Of a DNA stretch of 64,000 nucleotides, positions 17,759-25,706 are shown in pieces. How positions within the stretch are numbered: the first letter of the stretch is position 1; every line of letters begins with the position of its first letter. Below the pieces are notes generated by a model. That model was not told the origin of the DNA and did no database searches. It saw only the letters and a program-made list of their open reading frames with translations. This DNA is from Tepiditoga spiralis (GTDB taxonomy: Bacteria; Thermotogota; Thermotogae; Petrotogales; Petrotogaceae), in contig NZ_AP018712.1 in the NCBI RefSeq assembly GCF_014701195.1, positions 514,501 to 578,500 of the forward strand, given 5' to 3'. Both the position numbers and the translations under genes were made by a program.

Positions 17759-19756
17759 GTGAAAAAAATAATACTTTTAATGTTTTTAATTTTTTCTATA
17801 CTTACATATTCTAAAACAATAGCTGAATTTATTGAAATAAACAGAGAAACAAATATAAACTTTGATGAAATATCAAAAATTCTTGAAAATAAGTTTGGTA
17901 ATTTTACTTTTGTTAAAAGGCAAATATCCTACAACTCTAAACTCACATTTAATATTTTTAAAAATCCTAATATAGCTGATTATGGAATTTATATAAAAAT
18001 AAACAATATAAAAAAAGAAGAAAAAATAACTAAAAATGTTTTATTTATAAGAAATGATAATTCTGGAACTTATGTTTATTTTAAAAATATTTATGTTCCA
18101 ATAACAAGTAAAAAAAGATACGATTATGATGGTAAAAACTATTTTTTAAGTAAAAATGGAAAGTATATATATTTAGATAACTATCTTTGGGCAAAAAATG
18201 AAGAAGATAAGTTTATTGAATTCTCTGGTTATTACAAAAAAGAACTTAAAACTATAAAAACATATAAATACTCTTTAAATGGTATATATGAACTTGTTGA
18301 CTTTAAAACTAGCTTTGTCGTGTCTTCTGGATCCTTAAACACATCATCATCAAACAAAGAAACATTAATAAAGTCTAGCTTAAATAAAATAAACTTTAAT
18401 TTTAAAAAATTCTATAATGAAAAACCTAAAATAGCTTTATACATATCTAAAAATGGTTATGAAAGTATAGAAAATAAGCTTTATGACTATATAAGAACAA
18501 ATTTTGAAAATGATGGAAGATATGCAGTTTTAGATAGAAATAATTTAGATAAATTATTTGAAGAAAAAAAACTAGATATGATAACAAAAAACACAAATAA
18601 AGTTGCTTCAAATTTTAAGAATGTTGAATACATAATTCTCTTACAGGTTAATATGTATAAAAAAGAAAAATATTCAACATATAATGAATATAATTTTTTA
18701 AATAATGTATACGGTGAATATAGTAATAATTATAAACTGGATGTAGGTACATACTACAACGAAGTTAAAAATAAAGATAAAATAACTTATACTCCATCTG
18801 CAACAGGAATTTATGTTAAAACCATAAAAACTCCTTGGGATAGAAAACCTAAATATCTAAATATAAAAAATTTTTATACTAAAATTGGAAATGTTGACTT
18901 AAAAGAAGACATAATATTAAATTATACTTATAGAATAATAGATTTAAAAACCGCAACACTTTTAGGTGAAAAAACAAATTCAATAAATAAAGATTTGTAC
19001 TTATCAAAACCAACAAATTTTTATGGAGGAATAGAAAGTGATATTGAAAGCACTGCAATAAATTCTATTGTATACAATATTTCAAAAGATATGTCTTATA
19101 ATATTATGACTATTTTTCCAATAAGAACAACTGTAAATAAAGTTATAAACAACGAAGTTTTTATAAATAGTGGTTTGAACTACGGAGTTCTACCATTTAG
19201 TATATATAGAATTATAGATAAATACAAAACAATTGGTCAAGTTAGAGTTGTACTCCCCATGCTAAAAGAATCAAAAACAAAAATTATTTCATTAAAAGAT
19301 AAAAACTCTATTCCAAAATCAGGAGATCTTGCTTATGAAGACTTTTATTTTATAAAACCTCTAGGATTTTCTATTGGTATTAATTCATGTGGTTTGGAAA
19401 ATTTTGGTTTTGAATTTAAATATCGTTTTTTTAATATATACAATGAAACTAAAAGTTTTATTTCTTTTATAAACTCTTATAATATTCAAAATATTACAGA
19501 TGAATTTAATGAAATATATAAAAAATATGAAACTAATTTTAATTTGAGTTTAGGCTTTAATTTGTTTTCTACAAATTATTTAAATGTTTTTGCTGGTGGT
19601 GGAATTATTTATTTTCTTGATAAAAGCAGTTTAAACATTTATCCAATGTTAGAAATAAATAGTTTAAAAAAAGATAAAAACTTTTCAATTTATTTTAGAG
19701 TTTCTTATACAAATAATACTATTGAAGAATTAGTTGGTTTTGAAACAGACTTTTAG
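17759..19756 (+). CDS. Exported CsgG-like protein with possible C-terminal beta-barrel
   Basis: 665 aa from GTG 17759, with AGGAGG at 17747-17752 overlapping the previous stop. Signal peptide 1-20. Residues about 225-310 match the CsgG/curli-assembly fold: KPKIALYISKNGYESIENKL, YIRTNFENDGRYAVLDRNNLDKLFEEK and VEYIILLQVNMYKK. A strand-rich domain near residues 455-520 (FPIRTTVNKVINNEVFINSG) has a counterpart in the upstream paralog. The final 120 residues look like beta-strands and end in Phe. There is no lipobox cysteine, unlike true CsgG. A role in envelope assembly or secretion is inferred; substrate unknown. Confidence 0.65.
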   Translation: MKKIILLMFLIFSILTYSKTIAEFIEINRETNINFDEISKILENKFGNFTFVKRQISYNSKLTFNIFKNPNIADYGIYIKINNIKKEEKITKNVLFIRNDNSGTYVYFKNIYVPITSKKRYDYDGKNYFLSKNGKYIYLDNYLWAKNEEDKFIEFSGYYKKELKTIKTYKYSLNGIYELVDFKTSFVVSSGSLNTSSSNKETLIKSSLNKINFNFKKFYNEKPKIALYISKNGYESIENKLYDYIRTNFENDGRYAVLDRNNLDKLFEEKKLDMITKNTNKVASNFKNVEYIILLQVNMYKKEKYSTYNEYNFLNNVYGEYSNNYKLDVGTYYNEVKNKDKITYTPSATGIYVKTIKTPWDRKPKYLNIKNFYTKIGNVDLKEDIILNYTYRIIDLKTATLLGEKTNSINKDLYLSKPTNFYGGIESDIESTAINSIVYNISKDMSYNIMTIFPIRTTVNKVINNEVFINSGLNYGVLPFSIYRIIDKYKTIGQVRVVLPMLKESKTKIISLKDKNSIPKSGDLAYEDFYFIKPLGFSIGINSCGLENFGFEFKYRFFNIYNETKSFISFINSYNIQNITDEFNEIYKKYETNFNLSLGFNLFSTNYLNVFAGGGIIYFLDKSSLNIYPMLEINSLKKDKNFSIYFRVSYTNNTIEELVGFETDF

Positions 19757-19897
19757 TTAAAAAACAGTAAACAAAGAATATCTCATTAACTTAAGTTTTA
19801 CTTTTATTTAATAATCATTTAAATTTTATGTTTTTTCATTAACATAATAAAGATAAAATTTTAATGAAAATATAAGTTGAATAAAGGAGGAGTTTTT

Positions 19898-20557
19898 ATG
19901 AAAAAAATTATTGGTTTAGTGGCAGTATTAATGATGTTAGTTATGAGTTTTGGTGCTTATCCATATTGGCATGGTTTAAATGATCCTGCTTATACACATG
20001 CTGTAAATGGTAATGTTAATTTAAATAATAAAACTGTAGATGTTATGGTTTATCAATGGATTTCAGCAACATTTGTTTCAAGAGAAACATTTAGAACAGT
20101 TCGTGGAGCAAAAGACCTTCAAGGAAATCCTTTAACAGATGGTATTTTAATAACAAAGCCTGGTATAGTTAATGATGTTCTTCTTGGTGGAATTGCACTT
20201 TATTCAAATGGTAATGTTGATATAACAGTAGGAGCAACATCAAATTACGCACCAGCAGGAAAAACAAATATGAACGATAAAATTAGAAATTTAAAATTAA
20301 AAACATATAATTCTATAAATAATAGTGTAGTTAAGTTTACAAAATCAATAGTAGATGCTGATCCTCTTGCTGGTTATACACTTAGTAATCAAAATAATAT
20401 TGCAAAAGTTTCAAATCTTATAGGTAATAGAAATAATGGAACTTATGGACCAGAATTTGCTATACTTGCTGATATAAATGTTCCAAATAATTTTGGACCT
20501 GGTGACGATTATGTTATTTCACTTGATATTTCAGTTGCACCAAAAACAAAATTCTAA
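19898..20557 (+). CDS. Small secreted protein of unknown function
   Basis: 219 aa from ATG 19898 (AAGGAGG at 19884-19890; an upstream in-frame ATG at 19877 lies before that site). The signal peptide MKKIIGLVAVLMMLVMSFGA is clear. The mature part is rich in Asn, Val and Thr with alternating strands (NVNLNNKTVDVMVYQWISAT, VISLDISVAPKTKF), as in all-beta surface or fibre subunits; cysteine is absent. No family is recognised. It follows the CsgG-like gene and is closed by a strong terminator. A surface or toga-associated role, perhaps as cargo of the exported pair upstream, is only a guess. Confidence 0.7.
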   Translation: MKKIIGLVAVLMMLVMSFGAYPYWHGLNDPAYTHAVNGNVNLNNKTVDVMVYQWISATFVSRETFRTVRGAKDLQGNPLTDGILITKPGIVNDVLLGGIALYSNGNVDITVGATSNYAPAGKTNMNDKIRNLKLKTYNSINNSVVKFTKSIVDADPLAGYTLSNQNNIAKVSNLIGNRNNGTYGPEFAILADINVPNNFGPGDDYVISLDISVAPKTKF

Positions 20558-20565
20558 AAAATAAT

Positions 20566-20601
20566 AAAAAAATGGTTGAGTTTTAACTCAACCATTTTTT
20601 T
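20566..20601. terminator. Bidirectional terminator between convergent genes
   Basis: AATGGTTGAGTT and AACTCAACCATT form a 12-bp stem around TT, flanked by A and T runs, so it can stop both the secreted-protein gene and the minus-strand yraN operon. Confidence 0.92.
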
Positions 20602-20603
20602 AT

Positions 20604-20936
20604 TTAAAATCTTTGAGATTTATAATGATTAATCTTACCATCATAATTTACAGATATAACATCAATTCTTGTTTCTGAAAACTCTATATTAGAATTTTGT
20701 ATAAAAATTTGAGCAACTTGAGAAATTTTTAATAATTTTTTTCTATTAGCTCTATAAGCTGGATCAGATAATTTATCTGTACCTCCTTTTACTTCAACAA
20801 AAATAAGAACATCATCTTTTTTACAGATGATGTCAATTTCTCCAAATTTAATTTTAAAGTTTCTTTTTAATATTTTATACTTATTCTTTTTTAAATAAGT
20901 ACAAGCTATATCTTCATATACTTTTCCATTAGCCAT
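20604..20936 (-). CDS. YraN/UPF0102-family endonuclease-like protein
   Basis: 110 aa, normal length. The restriction-endonuclease-like core is visible: E in GKVYEDIACTYLKK, D in FGEIDIICKKDDVLIFVEVKGG giving the E-D-EVK pattern, then AYRANRKKLLKISQVAQIF. Family function is unsettled; a nuclease or Holliday-junction role has been proposed. It is the last gene of a minus-strand operon and its ATG overlaps the gatC stop by eight bases. Confidence 0.88.
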   Translation of the reverse strand: MANGKVYEDIACTYLKKNKYKILKRNFKIKFGEIDIICKKDDVLIFVEVKGGTDKLSDPAYRANRKKLLKISQVAQIFIQNSNIEFSETRIDVISVNYDGKINHYKSQRF

Positions 20937-21216
20937 GTATACTTGGTATTTTTAATAGATCATTTTTTATTTCTGGAAATTCATTTTTTATTTTTTCTGT
21001 ATTTTCAAATAATACAGGATCATCTTTATGAACTACTGTTTTAAGTTCATTTGAAATTGGTGAATACATCTCTTCAACATTATCTACATTTATTTCATCT
21101 AATTGAGACATGTATTCAAGTAGGTTTGATAAATCTTTTTCAATAACCTTTTCCTCTTCTTCTGTTAATTCAATATTTGCTAATTTCTCAAGTTTTTTAA
21201 TATCACTTTTTAACAT
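20929..21216 (-). CDS. gatC: Asp-tRNA(Asn)/Glu-tRNA(Gln) amidotransferase subunit C
   Basis: 95 aa. GatC stabilises the GatCAB complex that amidates Glu-tRNA(Gln) or Asp-tRNA(Asn). Family features: IKKLEKLANIELTEEEEKVIEKDLSNLLEYM then QLDEINVDNVEEMYSPI, with the C-terminal PEIKNDLLKIPSIHG ending like the usual FVVPKVI segment. AAGGAGG precedes the ATG. gatA and gatB are not in the window. The gltX at 50.2 kb is consistent with a transamidation route if it is non-discriminating. Confidence 0.88.
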   Translation of the reverse strand: MLKSDIKKLEKLANIELTEEEEKVIEKDLSNLLEYMSQLDEINVDNVEEMYSPISNELKTVVHKDDPVLFENTEKIKNEFPEIKNDLLKIPSIHG

Positions 21217-21227
21217 ATTATCCTCCT

Positions 21228-21611
21228 TTATGTTGTTAATTCAACAATTATTTTATCATCGTCAAAAGTTAAATTTTTTAATACTATATTTTTGGTTATA
21301 AGATTTTCTGGAACATAAACAGCCATCATGCTTGAAGTTATTTTTATATTTTGAGGCAAAGATTTTGTATTTATCTTATCAAGAGGTAAATTGTGTTCAA
21401 ACATATAAGTACCATTTAAATAATAAGGTTTTTCTTTTATCTTTATGTAATACTTAAACATTAAAGCATTTATCTTTATTGTATCATTTTCAAAAATTAA
21501 TTTTGTTGTTGAATTAAATAAAAGTTTTAAAAATGGAGATTTGTTTTTTAATGTTTCTGAAATTATTTTTTTTAGTGTTTTGGAGTCTATTTTAAAGTAA
21601 GCATCTTTCAT
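21228..21611 (-). CDS. Hypothetical protein
   Basis: 127 aa, not recognised. It starts MKDAYFKIDSKTLKKIISET with a helix, then shows alternating strands (KIKEKPYYLNGTYMFEHNLP, KNLTFDDDKIIVELTT). No signal peptide, membrane segment or cysteine pair. It lies between gatC (11 bases) and another unknown (11 bases) in one minus-strand operon with good ribosome sites. The strand pattern and the ending resemble its neighbour, so the two could share a fold, possibly of the lipid-binding type, but this is not supported by a motif. Confidence 0.7.
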   Translation of the reverse strand: MKDAYFKIDSKTLKKIISETLKNKSPFLKLLFNSTTKLIFENDTIKINALMFKYYIKIKEKPYYLNGTYMFEHNLPLDKINTKSLPQNIKITSSMMAVYVPENLITKNIVLKNLTFDDDKIIVELTT

Positions 21612-21622
21612 TATATCAACTC

Positions 21623-22069
21623 CTAATCATATAAAATATTTAAATTTAAATTTTTATTATCTAGCTTAAACTCATAAAATTTTAGATTTTTAAGAGTACC
21701 TTTAATTGATTCATCTAATTTCAAATTATTAAAATTTATTGTTATTTCATCATCATTGGATGAAATAGAATTAGTAACTTCTGTTACTATTAAAAATAAT
21801 CCTTCTAATATTTTTTTTAAACTCTCATCTCCACCAAAAACAAATCTTAAACTCCCTGATGCTAAACTGTTTGGAGTCTCTAATATTTTTACATTAGATT
21901 TAAAATTCACACTTTTTCCAAAAACATCAAATTCACTTTTAAAAATCAGTCCATCTTTTACAAGTTCTATGTTTAAATTTTTAATTTCCTTGATATTTGT
22001 TGTTTTTATAATGTTTTTAAACACACCATTAATAAAATCCTCCGATACTTTAAGCTCGATCCCCTCCAT
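21623..22069 (-). CDS. Hypothetical protein
   Basis: 148 aa, not recognised. Starts MEGIELKVSEDFINGVFKNI; the rest is strand-rich (LVKDGLIFKSEFDVFGKSVN, DDEITINFNNLKLDES) with one central helix (ESLKKILEGLFLIVTEV). Cytoplasmic by sequence. First gene of the minus-strand operon that continues through a second unknown, gatC and yraN; divergent from yfcE. GAGG lies just upstream of the ATG. Real coding is supported by operon spacing and codon use; function cannot be assigned. Confidence 0.7.
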   Translation of the reverse strand: MEGIELKVSEDFINGVFKNIIKTTNIKEIKNLNIELVKDGLIFKSEFDVFGKSVNFKSNVKILETPNSLASGSLRFVFGGDESLKKILEGLFLIVTEVTNSISSNDDEITINFNNLKLDESIKGTLKNLKFYEFKLDNKNLNLNILYD

Positions 22070-22181
22070 TTTTCATCCTCCCAAAATTAATAATATCACT
22101 ATAAATTATACCACTTTTTGTTATATTTGTGTGATAAAATATATAATAAAAGATTATTTTTTAATAACTGGAGGAATAAAA

Positions 22182-22742
22182 ATGATACTTGGAATAATGA
22201 GCGACACACATGGATCTTTATCTTATTTTAATAAAGCTTTAAAAGTTTTAAACAAAGTAGATAGATACATTCATTTAGGTGATTTTTTATATCATGGACC
22301 AAGGAATCCATTACCCGATGGATATAATCCAAAAGAATTGGCAAAAGAATTAAAAAAATTAAAATACTCTTATGTTACTGGTAACTGTGATGCACAAATA
22401 GATAATTATGTTTTAGATCTTCCAGAAGTAAAACCATATTCAATGGAAAGTTATGAAAATTTTAAAATTTTAATGACCCATGGTTTTACCCCAACAATAG
22501 AAGAAGCTATTGAACTTGCAAATAAAAATAACTGTGATATTTTAATACACGGACACACGCATATTTCAAAGATAGAAAAAAGAAATAACTTAATAATTTT
22601 TAATCCTGGTTCAACAGCTCTTCCAAAAGAAAATACCCCAAATAGTGTTGGAAAAATCACTATAAATAATAACACTATGATATTAGAACTTATCGATCTT
22701 GAAACCGGAAACATATATAAGAGGAAGGAGATAAGTAAGTGA
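22182..22742 (+). CDS. yfcE: YfcE/MJ0936-family metallophosphodiesterase
   Basis: 186 aa from ATG 22182 with TGGAGG upstream; the in-frame extension before it lies antisense to the preceding gene. All metallophosphoesterase motifs are present: GIMSDTHGS, HLGDFLYHGPRN, VTGNCD, MTHGF, ILIHGHTH and NPGSTALP. Members hydrolyse phosphodiesters with Mn or similar metals; physiological substrate is unknown. Its TGA overlaps the GTG of the MFS gene (GTGA). Confidence 0.9.
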   Translation: MILGIMSDTHGSLSYFNKALKVLNKVDRYIHLGDFLYHGPRNPLPDGYNPKELAKELKKLKYSYVTGNCDAQIDNYVLDLPEVKPYSMESYENFKILMTHGFTPTIEEAIELANKNNCDILIHGHTHISKIEKRNNLIIFNPGSTALPKENTPNSVGKITINNNTMILELIDLETGNIYKRKEISK

Positions 22743-23830
22743 ATGAAACTAAAAGTTTAAAATTTCTTATTATTTTACCATTTTTAAGTGTTTTTTTTCA
22801 GGTTGGTATACTTTCATCTGGGCCTCAATTACAACAAATGTATGGAAATTCTTTTTACACAAGTACTTTTATAGCAATAACCCCATTAATAACTATGATT
22901 TTTGGATCTTTATGGGGACCTATATTAAAAACTCTTGGTGAAAAGAAAACATTTGGTGTAGCCTTATTAGGATGGATTTTATCTTTAATATTGATTACAA
23001 TATTTCTATCAAATCCTATATTAGGTATAATTTTTAGAGGCATGCAGGGGATATTTGATGCAGTATTTTTTTCTATAGCACTTGCTGGTGTTTCAAAATC
23101 ATCAATTGAAGGTAATTTAAAAGCAAAGTACTATGGAGCAATAGAATTTATGGCAAGTTTTGGATCTATAATGGGACCTTTAATTATAGGAACAGGTTTT
23201 GTTTTTAATCCAAAATATGTTCTTCTTTTAGTAATTATTATTGTTTCGCTATATGCAATACTTGGATATAACATTATTAAAAACATAAAAATAGATACTG
23301 TTGAAACTAAAAAAGGAAAATTTTCTCCAAAGATATTTTTAGCTACTTTTTTTGGAATTGTAATCTTATCTACCATAGTTAGTAATCAAGCTGTATTACC
23401 AGGATTTGGAGAAAATTCTTTTAACTCTCCAATAGTTGGAAAATTTCTTGTTTCAATATTTGGAACATTTATAATGCTTGGAAACATGTTGAAACACAAA
23501 ATAAAAGGGGTTAAATACTGGATTCCAATGATAGCTTCTGTTATGTTGTTTATTGCATATATATTCATAAACTTTGTATTTGTATATCTTTTATTCACAA
23601 TGATAACAGGGTTCTTATTGGGTCTTTCATTAACTATGAGTAGTGAATATGCATCTAAGCTATCAAAGGGTTTTGAAGAAACTGGTATGACTGTTTATTC
23701 TTCATTGAGAATAAGTGGAAATTTCTTAGGTCCGTATCTTGCAGGAATGTTTACACACTCAAACTTAATAATAATAATGAGTGTACTAACATTAGCTTCA
23801 ACAGGATTTTTAAAGGTTTCTAAAGAATAA
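22739..23830 (+). CDS. Major facilitator superfamily transporter
   Basis: 363 aa, GTG start behind GGAAGGAG and overlapping the yfcE stop. About eleven hydrophobic segments; SGPQLQQMYGNSFYTSTFIA and FGSLWGPILKTLGEKKTFG correspond to TM1-TM2 and a weak motif A. It is shorter than the usual 390-420 aa but looks complete. Substrate unknown; it shares no evident similarity with the MFS gene at 10.8 kb beyond the fold. Confidence 0.78.
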   Translation: MNETKSLKFLIILPFLSVFFQVGILSSGPQLQQMYGNSFYTSTFIAITPLITMIFGSLWGPILKTLGEKKTFGVALLGWILSLILITIFLSNPILGIIFRGMQGIFDAVFFSIALAGVSKSSIEGNLKAKYYGAIEFMASFGSIMGPLIIGTGFVFNPKYVLLLVIIIVSLYAILGYNIIKNIKIDTVETKKGKFSPKIFLATFFGIVILSTIVSNQAVLPGFGENSFNSPIVGKFLVSIFGTFIMLGNMLKHKIKGVKYWIPMIASVMLFIAYIFINFVFVYLLFTMITGFLLGLSLTMSSEYASKLSKGFEETGMTVYSSLRISGNFLGPYLAGMFTHSNLIIIMSVLTLASTGFLKVSKE

Positions 23831-23842
23831 GGGGGAATATTT

Positions 23843-24532
23843 ATGGAAGAGTTGAATCAGGTTACTAAGTTTATTTCAAATTATTATGATGTTTTAATAT
23901 CTTCATGGTATGTTTTGTTTCCAATAGCAGCATTTTTTGTATTTTTTTCAAAACTATCATCAAAAATATCAATATTTTTAATTGGTATGTATATGTCATA
24001 TACTATTTTAATACCTTACGCAATGAAGTTAGAACAAATAAAAAATTTATTAGAAAAGTATACAGATTATAAATTTATGATCTTTTTAATCGTTAGTATT
24101 ATATTTGGTATTATCTTTTATAGTTTAGTTAAAGTAGCAATAATAATAAGTGGTTTTACAATGGGTGGTTTACTTGGATTTGCACTTGGAAATTTCTTAG
24201 TCTCATCAAATCCAGAATTTTTAACAAAATTACCATTTGATAGCTCTTATATCCCTTGGATGGGACTTGTAATTATAGGTCTTATAGTAGCCTTTATTAT
24301 CTCCAAAGACTTTGAAAAAATGATAGCAGCTCTTTCTGTAATCTTTGGATCTTTAATGATGAGTTTTTATACATTATTTTTGCTTGAAAAATACTCTTCT
24401 TTAAAAATTGGAGATAATACAATTTTAATGAGTCTTGAAAGTATAAGTAGACCAGAAACAATAACATTTTTAGGTTGTTTTATTGTTTATATGGCAATTG
24501 GCTTCTTTTTTATAATGAGAAAAGGAAAATAA
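23843..24532 (+). CDS. Integral membrane protein of unknown function
   Basis: 229 aa with about seven membrane segments (for example WYVLFPIAAFFVFFS, FMIFLIVSIIFGIIFYS, WMGLVIIGLIVAFII, FLGCFIVYMAIGFFFIM). The glycine-rich SGFTMGGLLGFALGNFLV helix and layout resemble DUF4203/TMEM198-like proteins, but that is a weak match by eye. GGGGG precedes the ATG, 12 bases after the MFS stop, and the ogg gene follows after three bases, so the genes are cotranscribed. No catalytic motif is seen. Confidence 0.7.
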   Translation: MEELNQVTKFISNYYDVLISSWYVLFPIAAFFVFFSKLSSKISIFLIGMYMSYTILIPYAMKLEQIKNLLEKYTDYKFMIFLIVSIIFGIIFYSLVKVAIIISGFTMGGLLGFALGNFLVSSNPEFLTKLPFDSSYIPWMGLVIIGLIVAFIISKDFEKMIAALSVIFGSLMMSFYTLFLLEKYSSLKIGDNTILMSLESISRPETITFLGCFIVYMAIGFFFIMRKGK

Positions 24533-24535
24533 AAA

Positions 24536-25159
24536 ATGGATTTAGTAAAAGAATTGTTTAACATAAAACCAGAATGTAATACTTTAGTGGAAAATAGATT
24601 TAAAGAATTTGAAAATCTTGGAAAAAATGGAAGTGAAGAAGATTTATTTTCTGAATTATCCTTTTGTGTTTTAACTGCAAACTGGAGTGCTAAAGGTGGA
24701 ATACGTGCTCAAAAAGAAATTGGAAATGGCTTTATAAATTTATCTGAAGAAAAATTAATTGAAGCCTTAAAAAGTGTTGGCCACAGATTTCCAAAAGCAC
24801 GAGCTAAATATATTGTCAGCAACAGATGGATAATTGGAAATTTAAAAGCTTTAATAAAAAAAGATCCTTTTGAAGCAAGAGAATATATTGTTAAAAATAT
24901 TAAAGGTATAAGTTGGAAAGAATCTAGTCATTTTTTAAGAAATTGTGGTATTTCTAACCTTGCTATTTTAGACAAACACATAATGAGATTGATGATAAAA
25001 GCAGGTCTTTTAAATGAATTACCAAAATCTGGTTGGTCAAAGAAAAAGTATATTGAAATAGAAGAAAAATTAAGACCAATTTCAAAAAAATTTGAAGAAC
25101 CTATTGGCAAGTTAGACTTGTATATGTGGTTTATGGCTAAAAAATCTGTAGACAAATAA
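24536..25159 (+). CDS. ogg: N-glycosylase/DNA lyase, Ogg2-type 8-oxoguanine repair enzyme
   Basis: 207 aa, the compact length of the archaeal/Thermotoga Ogg2 family. It removes 8-oxoguanine and cuts the abasic strand. The helix-hairpin-helix region is GISWKESSHFLRNCGIS with the catalytic Lys in SWKESSHF, and the catalytic Asp lies in LAILDKHIMRLM. The N-terminus ELSFCVLTANWSAKGGIRAQKEIG is typical. This family's spread among archaea and Thermotogota supports the taxonomic guess. It ends the plus-strand operon starting at yfcE. Confidence 0.9.
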   Translation: MDLVKELFNIKPECNTLVENRFKEFENLGKNGSEEDLFSELSFCVLTANWSAKGGIRAQKEIGNGFINLSEEKLIEALKSVGHRFPKARAKYIVSNRWIIGNLKALIKKDPFEAREYIVKNIKGISWKESSHFLRNCGISNLAILDKHIMRLMIKAGLLNELPKSGWSKKKYIEIEEKLRPISKKFEEPIGKLDLYMWFMAKKSVDK

Positions 25160-25226
25160 TTTTGACAATTATTTAACATTGAATAAAAATATTAGTGATA
25201 AAATTCGTTGTAAAGGAGGGATGCAA

Positions 25227-25421
25227 ATGCCAATATACAGATACGAATGTACAGAATGTGGTCATGATTTTACGGTAATGCACTCTATGAATGAAACACC
25301 AAATATAAAATGTGAAAAATGTGGAGCACCTGCAAAAAGAATAATAGGAAAGGTTGGCATTTCATTTAAAGGATCAGGTTACTATATAAATGATTCTAAA
25401 AAAACCGCCTCTACCAAATAA
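25227..25421 (+). CDS. FmdB-family zinc ribbon protein
   Basis: 64 aa from ATG 25227, where AAGGAGG (25213-25219) has a seven-base spacing; the ATG at 25221 is too close. The zinc ribbon is complete, CTECGHDF and IKCEKCGAPAKRIIG, and the start MPIYRYECTECG is the family form. FmdB was named as a putative regulator; the role in most bacteria is unknown. The region upstream carries a separate in-frame stretch without family similarity. Confidence 0.85.
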   Translation: MPIYRYECTECGHDFTVMHSMNETPNIKCEKCGAPAKRIIGKVGISFKGSGYYINDSKKTASTK

Positions 25422-25451
25422 TAAATTAACTTAAAAGAAACATCCTTTTTC

Positions 25452-25480
25452 TTGACAAAAAGATTCAATTATTGTATAAT
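25452..25480 (+). promoter_or_regulatory. Consensus promoter of tRNA-Lys (and probably the infC operon)
   Basis: TTGACA at 25452-25457, 17-base spacer, TATAAT at 25475-25480: a perfect sigma-70-type match, 12 bases before the tRNA 5' end. No other convincing promoter lies between the tRNA and infC, so it may drive both. Confidence 0.9.
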
Positions 25481-25491
25481 ATTCACGTTGT

Positions 25492-25567
25492 GGGCTATTA
25501 GCTCAGCTGGTAGAGCGGCTGACTCTTAATCAGTAGGCCGCAGGTTCGAATCCTGCATGGCCCACCA
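25492..25567 (+). tRNA. tRNA-Lys (anticodon CTT)
   Basis: 76 nt with encoded CCA. Acceptor GGGCTAT pairs with ATGGCCC (one G-U). The D arm contains AGCTCAGCTGGTAGAGC, the anticodon arm TGA-CTCTTAA-TCA places CTT at 34-36, and the T arm has GCAGGTTCGAATCCTGC. It reads AAG codons (Lys). No other tRNA is adjacent. Confidence 0.97.
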
Positions 25568-25706
25568 TAATACTTTTAAAAGCGGAAGTCACCCAAAGTT
25601 CTTCCCACCCCGGGCAAATGAGCCGTCAGAGGTTTTTTAATAAAAATAAAATTATTTACATAGAAAACGGGTGGCATAATGCCACCCGTTTTTAATTAAT
25701 ATAAGG
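25568..25706 (+). promoter_or_regulatory. infC-rpmI-rplT leader with attenuator-like alternative pairing
   Basis: The 139-base space between the tRNA and infC is far more GC-rich in its first half than the genome. It contains CCCACCC at 25604-25610, which is complementary to GGGTGG at 25669-25674, the left arm of the terminator hairpin ahead of infC. Pairing of these would form an antiterminator. Leaders of this operon are known to be controlled by L20 in Firmicutes by a similar switch; whether this RNA binds L20 is inference. Confidence 0.65.
25664..25693 (+). terminator. Terminator hairpin in the infC leader
   Basis: AAACGGGTGGCA, loop TAA, TGCCACCCGTTT then TTT. It is a strong stem with a T run ending 14 bases before the first possible infC start, so transcription into infC requires read-through. 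Confidence 0.88.

Noticed and set aside
25221-25223. ATG start for the FmdB-type protein
   Set aside because: Only one base separates it from AAGGAGG; the ATG at 25227 has proper spacing and the usual MPIY start.
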